From: Thermomonospora echinospora
GTDB lineage: Bacteria; Actinomycetota; Actinomycetes; Streptosporangiales; Streptosporangiaceae
Reading direction: 5' to 3'
DNA length: 64,000 nucleotides
Assembly: GCF_900108175.1 (NCBI RefSeq)
Contig: NZ_FNVO01000002.1
Coordinates: forward strand, 63,051-127,050
The notes beneath the pieces were generated by a model. The model did not search any database. It was not told the origin of the DNA and worked only from the letters and a program-made list of their open reading frames with translations. The translations under genes were made by a program, and so were the position numbers. Position 1 is the stretch's first letter. Every line of letters begins with the position of its first letter. Positions 18,756 to 28,930 of this stretch are shown here, piece by piece.

Positions 18756-21740
18756 ATGCTCGTCGCCCACGCCGTCTGGCACGGCGGCGCCCTGTGCCTG
18801 TGGGCCGAACGGCCCGGCCCCCACACCCCGGACGGCTCCGGGCGGCACCCCCACGCCACCGCCGACCTCACCGGCACCTCCTACGAGCCGTTCACCGCGC
18901 ACGCCCCGCGGATCACCCTGGACCTGCTGCTGCCGACCACCGGCGGTCTCCCCCTCCCCTCGCCGGAGTTGGCCACCGTTCCCGCGACCGTCCCCGAGAC
19001 CGGCGAGCCGGAACTGCGCCCCTGGCGGGTGCCCGCCCTGGCGCTCGACCCGTTCGCCGCGATGGCGCTGCTGCGGCACGCCGAGGAGGCCGCCGACGTC
19101 ATCCCCGGCACCGACCTGCGTTACCTCGGTCTCGTCGCCGACACCGCCTGCGACCTGGTGCGGCGCGGCCGGGTGCTGCCCGCCCTGGTGCGCGAGGACG
19201 GCGCGCCGGCCGCCCGCTGGCGGCCCGTTCCCGACGCCGGGCGCGTGCGCGCGCTCACCGAGGCGATGCCCCCCGCCTGCCGCTCGGCGGGCGGCGGCCG
19301 GCCCGCGGGCGAGGTGCTCCGCGAGGCGCTCGGCGGCCTGGCCGACACGGTGGTACGAGGCACCGTCCCGCACCCCCTGCTGCCGCCGCGCCGGGGTAAG
19401 GCGCCCGACCCGCTGCCCCTCACCGAACGCTGGGCGAACGCCCTCACCGGCCCGGATCCGTGGTTGTCCAGGGAGCCGGGGGACGACCTCGACGGGCTGG
19501 CCGCCGAGCTGGACGCCTGGGCAGCCGCCGCCGGCCGCCCGGCCGGGCCGCTGCGCACCTGCTTCCGGCTCGCCGAGCCCGAGCCGACCGACGCCGCCGA
19601 CGCCTGGCGGATCGAGTTCGCCCTGCAGAGCACCGAGGACCCGAGCCTCTACGTGCCCGCCGCAACGATCTGGGCCGGCGGCGCCGCCTCCATCGCCGAC
19701 GCCGAAGAGACCCTGCTGGCCGGTCTGGGCCGGGCGCTGCGCCTGTTCCCCGACCTGTCGCAGGCGCTGAGCGGTCCCGCCCCCGCCGAGCTGCGCACGG
19801 GCGTCGCCGGCGCCTTCCGGTTCCTGCGGCAGGCGGCGCCGCTGCTGGCCGCCGCCGGTTTCGGCGTGCTGCTCCCCCAGTGGGCGGGCAGGACCAGGCT
19901 GGGCATGCGGCTCACCACCCGTACCCAGGCCGAGGCGGGCGCCGTCACCTCCTCCGGGTTCGGCCTGGGCAGCCTGGTGGACTTCCGCTGGGACCTGGCC
20001 GTCGGCGACGAGCCCCTCACCGAGGAGGAGCTGGCCGAGCTGGCCCGGCTCAAGGCGCCCCTGGTGCGGCTGCGCGGCCGATGGGTAGAGCTGGACGAGG
20101 CGCAGCTCGAAGCCGCCCTGGACTTCCTGCGCCGGCCCCGCACCGGCACCATGTCCGCCGCCCAGGCCGTGCGGGCCGCCGTCCACGCGGGCGACGACGC
20201 ACTGCCCCTCCTGGAGGTCGACGCCGACGGCCCCCTGGGCGACCTGCTGTCCGGCGAGGCCGACCACCGCCTGTCCCCCACCACGACCCCGGAGGGCTTC
20301 AACGGGGAGCTCCGCCCCTTCCAGGAGCGCGGCCTGTCCTGGCTGAAGTTCCTCGACGACCTGGGCCTGGGCGGCATCCTCGCGGACTCGATGGGCCTGG
20401 GCAAGACGGCGCAGACGCTGGCACTGCTGGCGCTGGAGCGGGCCGGGGGCCGCAGGGTCGCGCCGACGCTGCTGGTGGGGCCGATGTCGCTGGTGGGCAA
20501 CTGGCAGCGGGAGGCGGCCAAGTTCACCCCCAAGCTGCGGGTGTACGTCCATCACGGCGGCGCGCGGCACCGGGGGGCGGAGCTGGCCGAGGCCGTCGCG
20601 CAGGCCGATCTGGTGCTGACCACCTATGGCACGGCCGCGCGGGACGCCCGGATGCTGGCGGAGATCGAGTGGGGCCGGGTGGTCTGCGACGAGGCGCAGG
20701 CCCTCAAGAACAGCGGGACGCGGCAGGCGCGGGCGGTGCGGGGCATCCCGGCGCGCAGCCGCCTGGCGCTGACCGGCACTCCGGTGGAGAACCACCTCAC
20801 CGAGCTGTGGTCGATCATGGAGTTCGTCAATCCGGGCCTGCTGGGGCCGCGGTCGGCGTTCCGGGAACGGTTCGCCGCGCCGATCGAGGAGCGCGGGGAC
20901 GAGGCGGCGGCGGCCGCACTGCGGCGGGTCACCGGGCCGTTCGTGCTGCGGCGGCTGAAGACCGACCGGTCGATCATCTCCGACCTGCCGGACAAGCAGG
21001 AGATCAAGGTCTACTGCAACCTGACCGCCGAGCAGGCCTCGCTCTACCAGGCGACGGTGGACGACATGCTGGCGCGGATCGCCGAGGCCGCGGACGAGGC
21101 GGGGCGGCGCGGGCTGGTGCTGGCGACGATGGCCCGGCTCAAGCAGGTGTGCAACCATCCGGCGCACCTGCTCAAGGACGGCTCACGGCTGCCTGGCCGC
21201 TCCGGGAAGCTGGAACGGCTGGAGGAGATCTGCGCCGAGATCCTCGGACAGGGTGAGAAGGCACTGGCGTTCACCCAGTACGCCGAGTTCGGCTCGATGC
21301 TGCAGCCGTACCTGGCCGCGCGCCTGGGCAGGCCGGTGCTGTGGCTGCACGGCGGGACGCCCAAGGCCAGGCGCGACGAGCTGGTCCAGCGGTTCCAGGA
21401 GGACGCCGAGCCGGCGGTGTTCCTGCTGTCGCTGAAGGCGGCCGGGACGGGCCTGACACTGACGGCGGCCAACCACGTGGTCCACATCGACCGCTGGTGG
21501 AACCCGGCCGTGGAGGACCAGGCCACCGACCGGGCGTTCCGCATCGGCCAGACCAGGAACGTGCAGGTCCGCAAGTTCATCTGCGTGGGCACCCTGGAGG
21601 AGCGCGTCGACGAGATGATCGAGCGCAAGAAGGCCCTGGCCGAGAGCGTGGTCGGCACCGGCGAGGACTGGCTGACGGAGCTGTCGGTGGCCGAGCTGCG
21701 CGACGTGCTGCGGCTCTCGCCGGAGGCGGTGAGCGACTGA
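18756..21740 (+). CDS. SNF2-family DEAD/DEAH box helicase
   Basis: ATP-dependent DNA translocase of 994 aa. An N-terminal region of about 450 residues (bacterial SNF2-associated domain) precedes the motor. Motif I is DSMGLGKTAQTLAL, motif II CDEAQALKN, motif III LTGTPVEN, and the second lobe carries LKAAGTGLTLTAANHVVH, WWNPAVEDQATDRAFRIGQ. All helicase motifs are intact. The stop overlaps the ATG of a SWIM-domain gene by one base, so the pair is translationally coupled and probably acts as a complex. Known relatives remodel nucleoprotein or take part in DNA repair; the exact substrate is unknown. No clear Shine-Dalgarno precedes the ATG. Confidence 0.93.
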   Translation: MLVAHAVWHGGALCLWAERPGPHTPDGSGRHPHATADLTGTSYEPFTAHAPRITLDLLLPTTGGLPLPSPELATVPATVPETGEPELRPWRVPALALDPFAAMALLRHAEEAADVIPGTDLRYLGLVADTACDLVRRGRVLPALVREDGAPAARWRPVPDAGRVRALTEAMPPACRSAGGGRPAGEVLREALGGLADTVVRGTVPHPLLPPRRGKAPDPLPLTERWANALTGPDPWLSREPGDDLDGLAAELDAWAAAAGRPAGPLRTCFRLAEPEPTDAADAWRIEFALQSTEDPSLYVPAATIWAGGAASIADAEETLLAGLGRALRLFPDLSQALSGPAPAELRTGVAGAFRFLRQAAPLLAAAGFGVLLPQWAGRTRLGMRLTTRTQAEAGAVTSSGFGLGSLVDFRWDLAVGDEPLTEEELAELARLKAPLVRLRGRWVELDEAQLEAALDFLRRPRTGTMSAAQAVRAAVHAGDDALPLLEVDADGPLGDLLSGEADHRLSPTTTPEGFNGELRPFQERGLSWLKFLDDLGLGGILADSMGLGKTAQTLALLALERAGGRRVAPTLLVGPMSLVGNWQREAAKFTPKLRVYVHHGGARHRGAELAEAVAQADLVLTTYGTAARDARMLAEIEWGRVVCDEAQALKNSGTRQARAVRGIPARSRLALTGTPVENHLTELWSIMEFVNPGLLGPRSAFRERFAAPIEERGDEAAAAALRRVTGPFVLRRLKTDRSIISDLPDKQEIKVYCNLTAEQASLYQATVDDMLARIAEAADEAGRRGLVLATMARLKQVCNHPAHLLKDGSRLPGRSGKLERLEEICAEILGQGEKALAFTQYAEFGSMLQPYLAARLGRPVLWLHGGTPKARRDELVQRFQEDAEPAVFLLSLKAAGTGLTLTAANHVVHIDRWWNPAVEDQATDRAFRIGQTRNVQVRKFICVGTLEERVDEMIERKKALAESVVGTGEDWLTELSVAELRDVLRLSPEAVSD

Positions 21741-22543
21741 TGGACTTCTCCGAGCGCCGCGAGCCCCTCCCCGTGACCGACGGGATCAGATCGCTCAGCG
21801 AGCGCGGATCGATCGGGCGGGAGTGGTGGTCGCGGCGTTTCGTCGACGTGCTGGAGTCGTTCGCCGACCGCAACCGGCTGCACCGGGGGCGGGCGTACGC
21901 CCGCAAGGGCCAGGTGATCGACCTGAAGGTGCGCCCGTACGAGGTGCGCGCCCGCGTGCAGGGATCGCGGCCCGAGCCGTACGAGGTGGCGATCGGGATC
22001 GACGCCATCGGCGAGGAGACCTGGCGGGTGGTCGAGGCGGAGCTGGCCTCGCGCGCGGTGTTCCGGGCCCGGCTGCTGGCCGGGGAGCTGCCGCCGGAGA
22101 TCGAGTGGGTGTTCGCCGAGCTGGGCGTGCCGCTGTTCCCGGCGTCCGCGCACGATCTGCACCTGATGTGCGACTGCCCCGACTACGGCGACCCGTGCAA
22201 GCACGCGGCGGCCGTGCTCTACCTGCTGGCCGAGGCGTTCGACCGTGACCCGTTCCTGCTGCTGGCCTGGAAGGGCCGGTCGAGGGACCTGCTGCTGCAG
22301 GGGCTGCGGCGGCTGCCCGCCGAGGGGGCGCCAGACCCCTTCGACGTCGGCGACGAGCCGCTGACCGCCGCCGGGTTCTGGACGGCCGGGCCCGGCCTGG
22401 CCGCCCTGCGGGACCGCCCGCCCGCCGCTCCGGCCCCGCCCGACCTGCTGCTGCGGCTGCTGGACCCGCCCGCGGTCAAGGTCCGCCGCCGTCCCCTGAT
22501 CGACATGCTCGGCCCGGCCTACGAGGCGATGCCGCAGGCCTGA
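21740..22543 (+). CDS. SWIM zinc-finger protein, SNF2 partner
   Basis: Protein of 267 aa. The SWIM motif CxCx(n)CxH is seen as MCDCPDYGDPCKHAAAVLYLL around residues 150-170, a zinc-binding module for DNA or protein contact. The N-terminus (FSERREPLPVTDGI, then a WWSRRFVDVLES helix) resembles proteins encoded after bacterial SNF2 helicases. The ATG shares its A with the upstream TGA. The C-terminal 90 residues are Pro/Leu-rich. Inference: it guides or regulates the helicase. Confidence 0.88.
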   Translation: MDFSERREPLPVTDGIRSLSERGSIGREWWSRRFVDVLESFADRNRLHRGRAYARKGQVIDLKVRPYEVRARVQGSRPEPYEVAIGIDAIGEETWRVVEAELASRAVFRARLLAGELPPEIEWVFAELGVPLFPASAHDLHLMCDCPDYGDPCKHAAAVLYLLAEAFDRDPFLLLAWKGRSRDLLLQGLRRLPAEGAPDPFDVGDEPLTAAGFWTAGPGLAALRDRPPAAPAPPDLLLRLLDPPAVKVRRRPLIDMLGPAYEAMPQA

Positions 22544-22624
22544 GATTTCCGGCCGTCATCGCACAGCGTTGTGCGGGGGCTCGGTCGTAGTACCGGCGAG
22601 AGACCGGTGGCCGAAGGATGTGGG

Positions 22625-23125
22625 ATGGCGGACAGAGCCGAGTTCGGGCAGTACGTGGCGGCCAGGTCGGAGCGGTTGCTGCGCACCGCCTACCTGTTGT
22701 GCCGTGACTGGGCGACGGCCGAGGACCTGGTGCAGACGGTGCTGACCAAGGCGTGGCTGGCCTGGGACCGGGTCGGCGACGACCCCGACCCGTACGTCTA
22801 CCGGATCCTGACCAACACCCATGTCTCGTGGTGGCGGCGGCGCTGGCGCGGTGAGGTGCCGACCGAGCGGCTGCCCGAACCGTCCGTGCCACCAGGCCCC
22901 CTCACCAGCCAGGTCGAGGACCGTGACCTGCTGTGGGACGCCCTCGGCCGGCTGGGCAGGCGGGAGCGGGCGGCGGTGGTGCTGCGCTACTTCGCCGACC
23001 TGGAGCACACCGCCATCGCCGAGATCCTCGGCTGCTCGCCGGGGACGGTGCGCGGCCACATCAGCCGGGCTCTGGCCAAACTCCGCGCCGACCTCGCGGT
23101 CGCGCCCGTACGAGAAAGGACCTGA
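22625..23125 (+). CDS. SigE-family RNA polymerase sigma factor
   Basis: Group 4 (ECF-like) sigma factor of 166 aa. Region 2 is LLRTAYLLCRDWATAEDLVQ with following TVLTKAWLAW; region 4 is LGRRERAAVVLRYFADLEH and the helix-turn-helix EILGCSPGTVRGHISRALAK. It matches the actinobacterial SigE-type sigma-70 subfamily. I chose the ATG at 22625 (MADRAEFGQY) with GAAGGA upstream rather than the frame opening at 22571. The next gene starts one base after the stop and encodes a membrane protein, a common pairing in which the partner may tune sigma activity. Its regulon is unknown. Confidence 0.92.
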   Translation: MADRAEFGQYVAARSERLLRTAYLLCRDWATAEDLVQTVLTKAWLAWDRVGDDPDPYVYRILTNTHVSWWRRRWRGEVPTERLPEPSVPPGPLTSQVEDRDLLWDALGRLGRRERAAVVLRYFADLEHTAIAEILGCSPGTVRGHISRALAKLRADLAVAPVRERT

Positions 23126-23126
23126 C

Positions 23127-23663
23127 TTGACACCGATCGAAGAGCGGCTGCGCGAGGTGCTGGACGAGCACAGTGTGGACCGGCCGGTCCCGTCCGGTCT
23201 GGCCGAGCGCGCCGAGCGGCGCGGGCGCCGCATCCGGCGCAGGCGGCGGGCGGGCGGCGCCGCCCTGGCGGCGGCCTCGGTCACCGCGGCGGTCGCCGTC
23301 GGCACCGCCTGGGTGGCGCCCCAGCCCGCCGAGCACGCCGGCCAGGTCGCCTCCGCGCCGAGCACCGCCCCGCCCGCGCCGGCCGTCACCGTCTCCCGCG
23401 GCGGCCAGGCGCCCCCCGACGGTCGCCTCTGCGCGAAGGCCGCGATCAGGACCGAGAACGGGCGCGTCGCCAGGCTCGTCCTGTCGAACTGCTCGCAGCA
23501 GGAGGCGGCCCGGCTCAAGGCGAAGATCATTCAGCAGTGCCCACAGGCGAAGGACGGCCTGCACACCAGCGAAGCGGGCGACGTCCAGGTCACCGGGGCC
23601 GACCTGGTGAACTGCGCACTCAAGGCCCTGGGCGTGGCGAAGCCGCCGGCACCGCCCCGCTGA
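23127..23663 (+). CDS. single-pass membrane protein downstream of sigma factor
   Basis: Protein of 178 aa from a TTG at 23127 (GAAAGGA upstream), one base after the sigma stop. A short acidic N-terminus (PIEERLREVLDEHS) is followed by an Arg cluster RRGRRIRRRRR, one membrane helix (GAALAAASVTAAVAVGTAWVA, residues about 46-66), a Pro/Ala linker and an extracellular domain with three Cys residues. There is no ZAS zinc motif, so it is not a classical anti-sigma factor. Position suggests a regulatory or sensory role for the sigma factor. The TTG start and the ORF are supported by coupling and by typical coding bias. Confidence 0.75.
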   Translation: MTPIEERLREVLDEHSVDRPVPSGLAERAERRGRRIRRRRRAGGAALAAASVTAAVAVGTAWVAPQPAEHAGQVASAPSTAPPAPAVTVSRGGQAPPDGRLCAKAAIRTENGRVARLVLSNCSQQEAARLKAKIIQQCPQAKDGLHTSEAGDVQVTGADLVNCALKALGVAKPPAPPR

Positions 23664-23752
23664 CCGGGGGCGAACGGAAGCGGGACCGGCCGGCCGCGCG
23701 ACGGCGGCCGATCGATCACAGAACCGCGCCGTGCCGCTCACCCCGCCCGGGT

Positions 23753-23845
23753 GACACGACCGGGCTGCACGACCGGCCGACACGACCGGGATGCACAGCC
23801 GGTCGACACGACCGGGCGACATGACCGGGCGACATGACCAGGGAC
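23753..23845. repeat. degenerate 12-14 bp minisatellite
   Basis: About seven tandem units related to GACACGACCGGGC, with variants GCACGACCGGCC, GCACAGCCGGTC and GACATGACCGGGC. The array lies in the gap between the sigma-partner gene and glgP, just before a strong hairpin. No protein is likely to be encoded here. Confidence 0.75.
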
Positions 23846-23877
23846 CGCGTCCAGGCTGCGGGGAGGCTCCGGCCGTC

Positions 23878-23918
23878 GCCGGGCGGGAGGGGCGGGAAAA
23901 CCGGCCCTCCCGCCCGGC
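23878..23918. terminator. bidirectional terminator hairpin between convergent genes
   Basis: Two 18-nt arms (23878-23895 and 23901-23918) pair with a single mismatch around a GAAAA loop. It lies 6 nt past the glgP stop and is also downstream of the convergent sigma-partner gene, so it can serve both strands. Confidence 0.75.
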
Positions 23919-23923
23919 AGGTC

Positions 23924-26524
23924 TCAGCGCAGGTCGCCGTTGGTCATCCCCATGGGGGCGGGCGGCAGCGCGACCAGTCCCAGCTCGGTACGGCTGGCCA
24001 GCAGCGGGTGCTGGGGCACCACGCGGACGCTGTAGCCGAACGGGCCGGTGCGGTCGAGAGGGACCTCGCCGACATAGCGGACCCGACTGTTCTCGGCCTC
24101 GCCGGCGGGCAGCTCCCGGTAGGACGGGGAGACGATCGCGTCGGACTCGTCCACCCGCCCGTAGACGGCCTCCACCGCCACGTCGGCGGGGTTCAGCTCG
24201 CCCAGGTTGACCACCGCGCGGACCACCAGTTCCTGGCCGACGTGCGGGCTCTCCTCGCCGGCCGACTCGACGTGGTCGACCGCGACGCCCGGCCAGGCCT
24301 TGACCACCCGCTGCTTCCAGGCGGCCAGCTGGCGCGCCCCGGCGTAGTCGTCGGCCGCCATGGCGCGGGCCGAGCGCGCGGCCGGGGTGTACAGCTGCCG
24401 GACGTAGTCGCGCAGCATGCGGGTGGATACCACCTTGGGGCCGAGGGTGGCCAGGGTGTGCTTGACCATCTCCAGCCAGCGGCGGGGCAGCCCGGCGCCG
24501 TCACGGTCGTAGAACATGACCGAGACGTGTTCGGCGATCAGCTCGTACAGCGCGGCCGCTTCGAGCTGGTCGCGGCGGTCGGGGTCGGACAGGCCGTCGG
24601 CGGACGGGATCGCCCAGCCGTTCTGGCCGTCGTACCACTCGTCCCACCAGCCATCCCGGATGGACAGGTTGAGCCCGCCGTTGAGGGCCGCCTTCATCCC
24701 AGAGGTGCCGCACGCCTCCAGCGGGCGCAGCGGGTTGTTCATCCACACGTCGCAGCCGGCCACCATCATCTGGCCGAGTGCTATGTCGTAGTCGGGCAGG
24801 AAGACGATGCGGTGCCGCACGTCCTCGGAGTCGGCGAACCGGACGATGTCCTGGATCAGCCGCTTGCCGCCCTCGTCGGCGGGATGCGCCTTGCCGGCGA
24901 TGACGATCTGCACCGGCCGCTCGGGGTCCAGCAGCAGCGCGCGCAACCGCTCCGGGTCGCGCATCATCAGGGTCAGCCGCTTGTAGGACGGCACCCGGCG
25001 GGCGAAGCCGATGGTCAGCACGTCGGGGTCGAGGGCGTCGGCGATCCACGACATCTCGGCCTCGGAGGCGCCCCGCTGCCGCCAGGACTCGCGCAGCCTG
25101 CGGCGGGCGTCCAGGACGAGCCGTTCGCGCAGCGTCCGGCGCGCCCGCCAGATCTCGTGCTCGGGGACGTCCAGCGCGCTCTCCCAGCCGTGCCCCGGCA
25201 TGGCCGCGGGGGTCTCCCGCGCCACCAGGTCCAGCACCTCGCGGGCCACCCAGGTCTCGGCGTGCACCCCGTTGGTGATCGAGCCGATGGGCACCTCGTC
25301 GAGGTCGAAGCCGCCCCACAGGCCGCCGAACATCTCCCGGCTGACCACGCCGTGCAGCCGGGAGACCCCGTTGACCCGCTGGCCGAGCCGCATGCCCATG
25401 ACGGCCATGTTGAACACGGTGCGGTCGCCGTCCTCGTAGTTCTCCTCGCCGAGGGCCAGCACCCGGTCGACGGGCACGCTGGAGGTGCCGGCCGAGCCGC
25501 CGAAGTGCTTGTGGATCAGTTCCCGGGGGAAGCGGTCGATGCCGGCCGGGACGGGCGTGTGCGTGGTGAACACGGTTCCGGCGCGGACCGCCTCCAGCGC
25601 CTCGTCGAACGACAGGCCGTGCTCGTCGACGAGTTCGCGGATGCGCTCCAGGCCGAGAAAGCCCGCGTGGCCCTCGTTGGTGTGGAAGACCTCGGGCTCG
25701 GGCTGCCCGCTGATCCGGCAGTAGGCGCGGATGGCCCGCACGCCGCCGATGCCCAGCAGCATCTCCTGCAGCAGCCGGTGGTCGGTGCCGCCGCCGTAGA
25801 GCCGGTCGGTGACGTCCCGCGCGGCCTGGTCGTTCTCCTCCACGTCGGAGTCCAGCAGCAGCAGCGGCACCCGCCCGACCTGGGCCACCCAGACCTGGGC
25901 GGTGAGGGTACGGCCCTCGGGCAGCCCGATGGCGACCCGTACCGGGTCGCCATCGGCGCCGGGATCGCGCAGCAGGGTGAGCGGCAGCCCGTTGGGGTCG
26001 ACAGCCGGGTAGTGCTCCAGTTGCCAGCCGTCCGGCGACAGCGACTGGGAGAAGTAGCCGTGCCGGTACAGCAGCCCCACCCCGATGATCGGCACGCCAA
26101 GGTCGCTGGCGGTCTTGAGGTGGTCGCCGGCCAGGATGCCCAGGCCGCCGGAGTACTGCGGCAGCGCGGCGGTCAGGCCGTACTCGGGTGAGAAGTAGGC
26201 GATGGATTGCGGTCCGCCGGCGGCGTCCTGGGACTGGTACCAGCGCGGCGCGGTCAGGTAGTCCCGCAGGTCGTCGAGGGCGGCGTCGAGCCGGCGCAGG
26301 AAACGGCGGTCGTCGGCCAGCGCCGCCAGCCGGGCCGCGGACACCTCGCCGAGCAGCCGGACCGGGTCCTGCCGGGCCGACTCCCACAGCCCGGGGTCCA
26401 CCGAACGGAACAGGTCCAGCGTTTCTTCGTGCCAGGACCAGCGCAGGTTGAGGACCAGCTCCTCCAGGCCGCGCAACGGTTCCGGCAGGACGGTGCGGAC
26501 GGTGAGTCGTCGGATTGCCTTCAC
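23924..26524 (-). CDS. glgP: alpha-glucan phosphorylase (GT35, GlgP-type)
   Basis: PLP enzyme that releases glucose-1-phosphate from alpha-1,4-glucans. The 866-aa protein is the shorter bacterial type, with an N-terminal DUF3417 region (LNLRWSWHEETLDLF) and the core YFSPEYGLTAALPQYSGGLG, HTNEGHAGF, FTTHTPVPAG and FARRVPSYKR. The PLP Lys lies in ACGTSGMKAALNGGLN. It starts at a GTG (26524). It is divergent from the glgE-treS-mak operon across 352 nt, which places glycogen breakdown next to GlgE-route synthesis. Its product G1P and the maltose-1-phosphate made by Mak belong to the same phosphorylated sugar pool. Catalytic motifs look intact. Confidence 0.95.
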   Translation of the reverse strand: MKAIRRLTVRTVLPEPLRGLEELVLNLRWSWHEETLDLFRSVDPGLWESARQDPVRLLGEVSAARLAALADDRRFLRRLDAALDDLRDYLTAPRWYQSQDAAGGPQSIAYFSPEYGLTAALPQYSGGLGILAGDHLKTASDLGVPIIGVGLLYRHGYFSQSLSPDGWQLEHYPAVDPNGLPLTLLRDPGADGDPVRVAIGLPEGRTLTAQVWVAQVGRVPLLLLDSDVEENDQAARDVTDRLYGGGTDHRLLQEMLLGIGGVRAIRAYCRISGQPEPEVFHTNEGHAGFLGLERIRELVDEHGLSFDEALEAVRAGTVFTTHTPVPAGIDRFPRELIHKHFGGSAGTSSVPVDRVLALGEENYEDGDRTVFNMAVMGMRLGQRVNGVSRLHGVVSREMFGGLWGGFDLDEVPIGSITNGVHAETWVAREVLDLVARETPAAMPGHGWESALDVPEHEIWRARRTLRERLVLDARRRLRESWRQRGASEAEMSWIADALDPDVLTIGFARRVPSYKRLTLMMRDPERLRALLLDPERPVQIVIAGKAHPADEGGKRLIQDIVRFADSEDVRHRIVFLPDYDIALGQMMVAGCDVWMNNPLRPLEACGTSGMKAALNGGLNLSIRDGWWDEWYDGQNGWAIPSADGLSDPDRRDQLEAAALYELIAEHVSVMFYDRDGAGLPRRWLEMVKHTLATLGPKVVSTRMLRDYVRQLYTPAARSARAMAADDYAGARQLAAWKQRVVKAWPGVAVDHVESAGEESPHVGQELVVRAVVNLGELNPADVAVEAVYGRVDESDAIVSPSYRELPAGEAENSRVRYVGEVPLDRTGPFGYSVRVVPQHPLLASRTELGLVALPPAPMGMTNGDLR

Positions 26525-26876
26525 GCCTAGTCACCGTATGTGCTGTGAGCGGCAACCCGCGACCCTGACCCGGCCGGAGGGTCCCGGAGGTTACCGAACA
26601 CTGCCGTCGTAGATCGTTCATGGGCGGCCGCGCCCCGTGGCAGCGGGCGATCCGGCCCGCGGCGTCCCCGCCTGGCGTGCCACGGGCTTCACCGCGCGGA
26701 TACCGCCTCCTGGGGCCAGGCACTCCTTACCTTGGCGACACGCGCGCAAGACGTTGCCGAAAGTTAACGGAACCGGCAGAGCGGTACAGGCCCGTACGCG
26801 GGCATGTCACCTCTGGATGACGTCCGCCAGGGCGATTGTTCCGTTTTGGCGGCAAAGAACAGGTAAGTGGTGAGGT
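26525..26876. promoter_or_regulatory. divergent glgP/glgE control region
   Basis: This 352-nt gap holds no convincing gene; short open frames in it lack coding character. It must contain both divergent promoters. The AT-richer parts are around 26757-26775 (AAAGTTAACGGAA) and 26835-26865. I see no strong palindrome and cannot place -35/-10 boxes with confidence. Confidence 0.55.
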
Positions 26877-28930
26877 ATGCGGGTCGACGAGCAGACAGCG
26901 AGGGATCAGAACTTGCCCCAGGACCATCCGACCTCCCGAAGGCAGTCCCCGGCGCCCGCCACCGTGATCGGCCGGATCCCGATCGTGGACGTCCGGCCGC
27001 TGGTGGCCTGCGGCCGCTGGCCCGCCAAGGCGGTGGTCGGGGAGACCTTCGAGGTCAGCGCCACGGTGTTCCGGGAGGGCCACGAGAAGCTCGGGGCCGG
27101 GGTGGTGCTGCGCGATCCGCTGGGCGCGGTCTCCCCCCCGATGCCCATGCACGAGGTCGAGCCGGGCACCGACCGGATGGCCGCCGAGGTCACCCCGACC
27201 GAGCCGGGCGCCTGGAGCTTCCGGATCGAGGCCTGGGGCGATCCCGTCGCGCACTGGCGGCACGACGCGCAGATCAAGATCCCGCGCGGCCAGGACGTGG
27301 AGCTGATGTTCACCGAGGGCGCCCGGCTGTTCGCGCGGGCCGCCGAGCAGATGCCCTCGCACGAGCGCCCGCCGGCGGCCCGGCTGGCCCGCGACCTGGC
27401 CGACCCGACCATCCCCCGCCGCGAGCGCCTGGAGGCGGCGCTGGCGCCCGACATCACCGACCTGCTGGCCCGCTATCCGCTGCGCGAGCTGGTCACCGTC
27501 ACCGAGTGGCTCCCCCTGGCGGTGCACCGCGAGCGTGCCCTGTACGGCTCCTGGTACGAGTTCTTCCCGCGCTCGGAGGGGGCGACGTTCGACCCGATGG
27601 GGCGCCGCGGGCCCACGTCCGGAACGTTCCGGACCGCCATGAAACGCCTGCCGGCCATCGCGGACATGGGCTTCGACGTGGTGTACCTGCCACCGATCCA
27701 CCCCATCGGGCGCACCTTCCGCAAGGGCCCCAACAACACCCTGGACGCCGGCCCGTACGATCCCGGCTCGCCGTGGGCGATCGGCTCGCCCGACGGCGGA
27801 CACGACGCCGTGCACCCCGAGCTGGGCACCATCGAGGACTTTGACGCGTTCGTCTCCTGCGCCGGCGACCTGGGCCTGGAGGTCGCGCTCGACCTGGCGC
27901 TGCAGTGCTCGCCCGACCACCCGTGGGTCACCGAACATCCGGAGTGGTTCACCCACCGCGCCGACGGCACCATCGCCTACGCCGAGAACCCGCCGAAGAA
28001 GTACCAGGACATCTATCCGCTGAACTTCGACAACGACCCGGAGGGCCTCTACCAGGAGGTCAAACGGGTGGTGCGGCACTGGATGGCGCACGGGGTGCGG
28101 ATCTTCCGGGTGGACAACCCGCACACCAAGCCGGTGCCGTTCTGGGAACGGCTGCTGGCCGACTTCGCCAGGACCGATCCGGACGTGCTGTTCCTGGCCG
28201 AGGCGTTCACCCGACCGGCCATGATGCACACCCTGGCCAAGGCCGGCTTCCACCAGTCCTACACCTACTTCACCTGGAAGAACTCCCGGCACGAGCTGGA
28301 GGAGTACTTTCGCGAGCTGGCCGGGGACGCGGCGGTCCACATGCGGCCCAACGTGTTCGTCAACACCCCGGACATCCTCAACGAGTACCTGGTGCACGGG
28401 GGGCGGCCCGCCTTCGAGATCCGCGCGGTCCTGGCCGCGACGCTCTCGCCCACCTGGGGTGTCTACTCGGGGTACGAGCTGATCGAGAGCACCCCCGTCC
28501 GGCCGGGCAGCGAGGAGTACCGCGACTCGGAGAAGTACCAGTACCGGCCCCGGGACTGGGCCGCGGCCGAGCGGGAGGGCCGCAGCATCGCCCCGCTGAT
28601 CACCCGGCTGAACGCCTTCCGCCGCGAGCATCCCGCCCTGCACCGGCTACGCAACCTGCGCTTCCACGACGTGGACCAGCACGAGCTGATCTGCTTCTCC
28701 AAACGGCTGGGCGACGACGTGGTGCTGGTCGTCGTCAACCTCAATCCCCACCAGGTCCGCGAGGCCACCGTCTACCTCGACATGCCGGCCCTCGGCCTGG
28801 ACTGGCCGGACCAGTTCGCCGTCACCGACGAACTGTCCGGTGAGACCTACGAGTGGCGCCAGTCCAACTACGTGCGCCTCGACCCGCATGTCCGGCCCGC
28901 CCACATCTTCACGCTCCGGAGCAGTAAGAG

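Noticed and set aside
18696-21167. 823-codon open frame antisense to the SNF2 gene
   Set aside because: Gly/Gln/Arg-rich shadow of a gene with intact helicase motifs.
23753-23845. Possible CRISPR array
   Set aside because: Units are adjacent, 12-14 bp long and degenerate, with no spacers and no cas genes.
26620-26820. Short plus-strand frame between glgP and glgE
   Set aside because: Arg/Pro-rich, no ribosome site; the region must carry two promoters.
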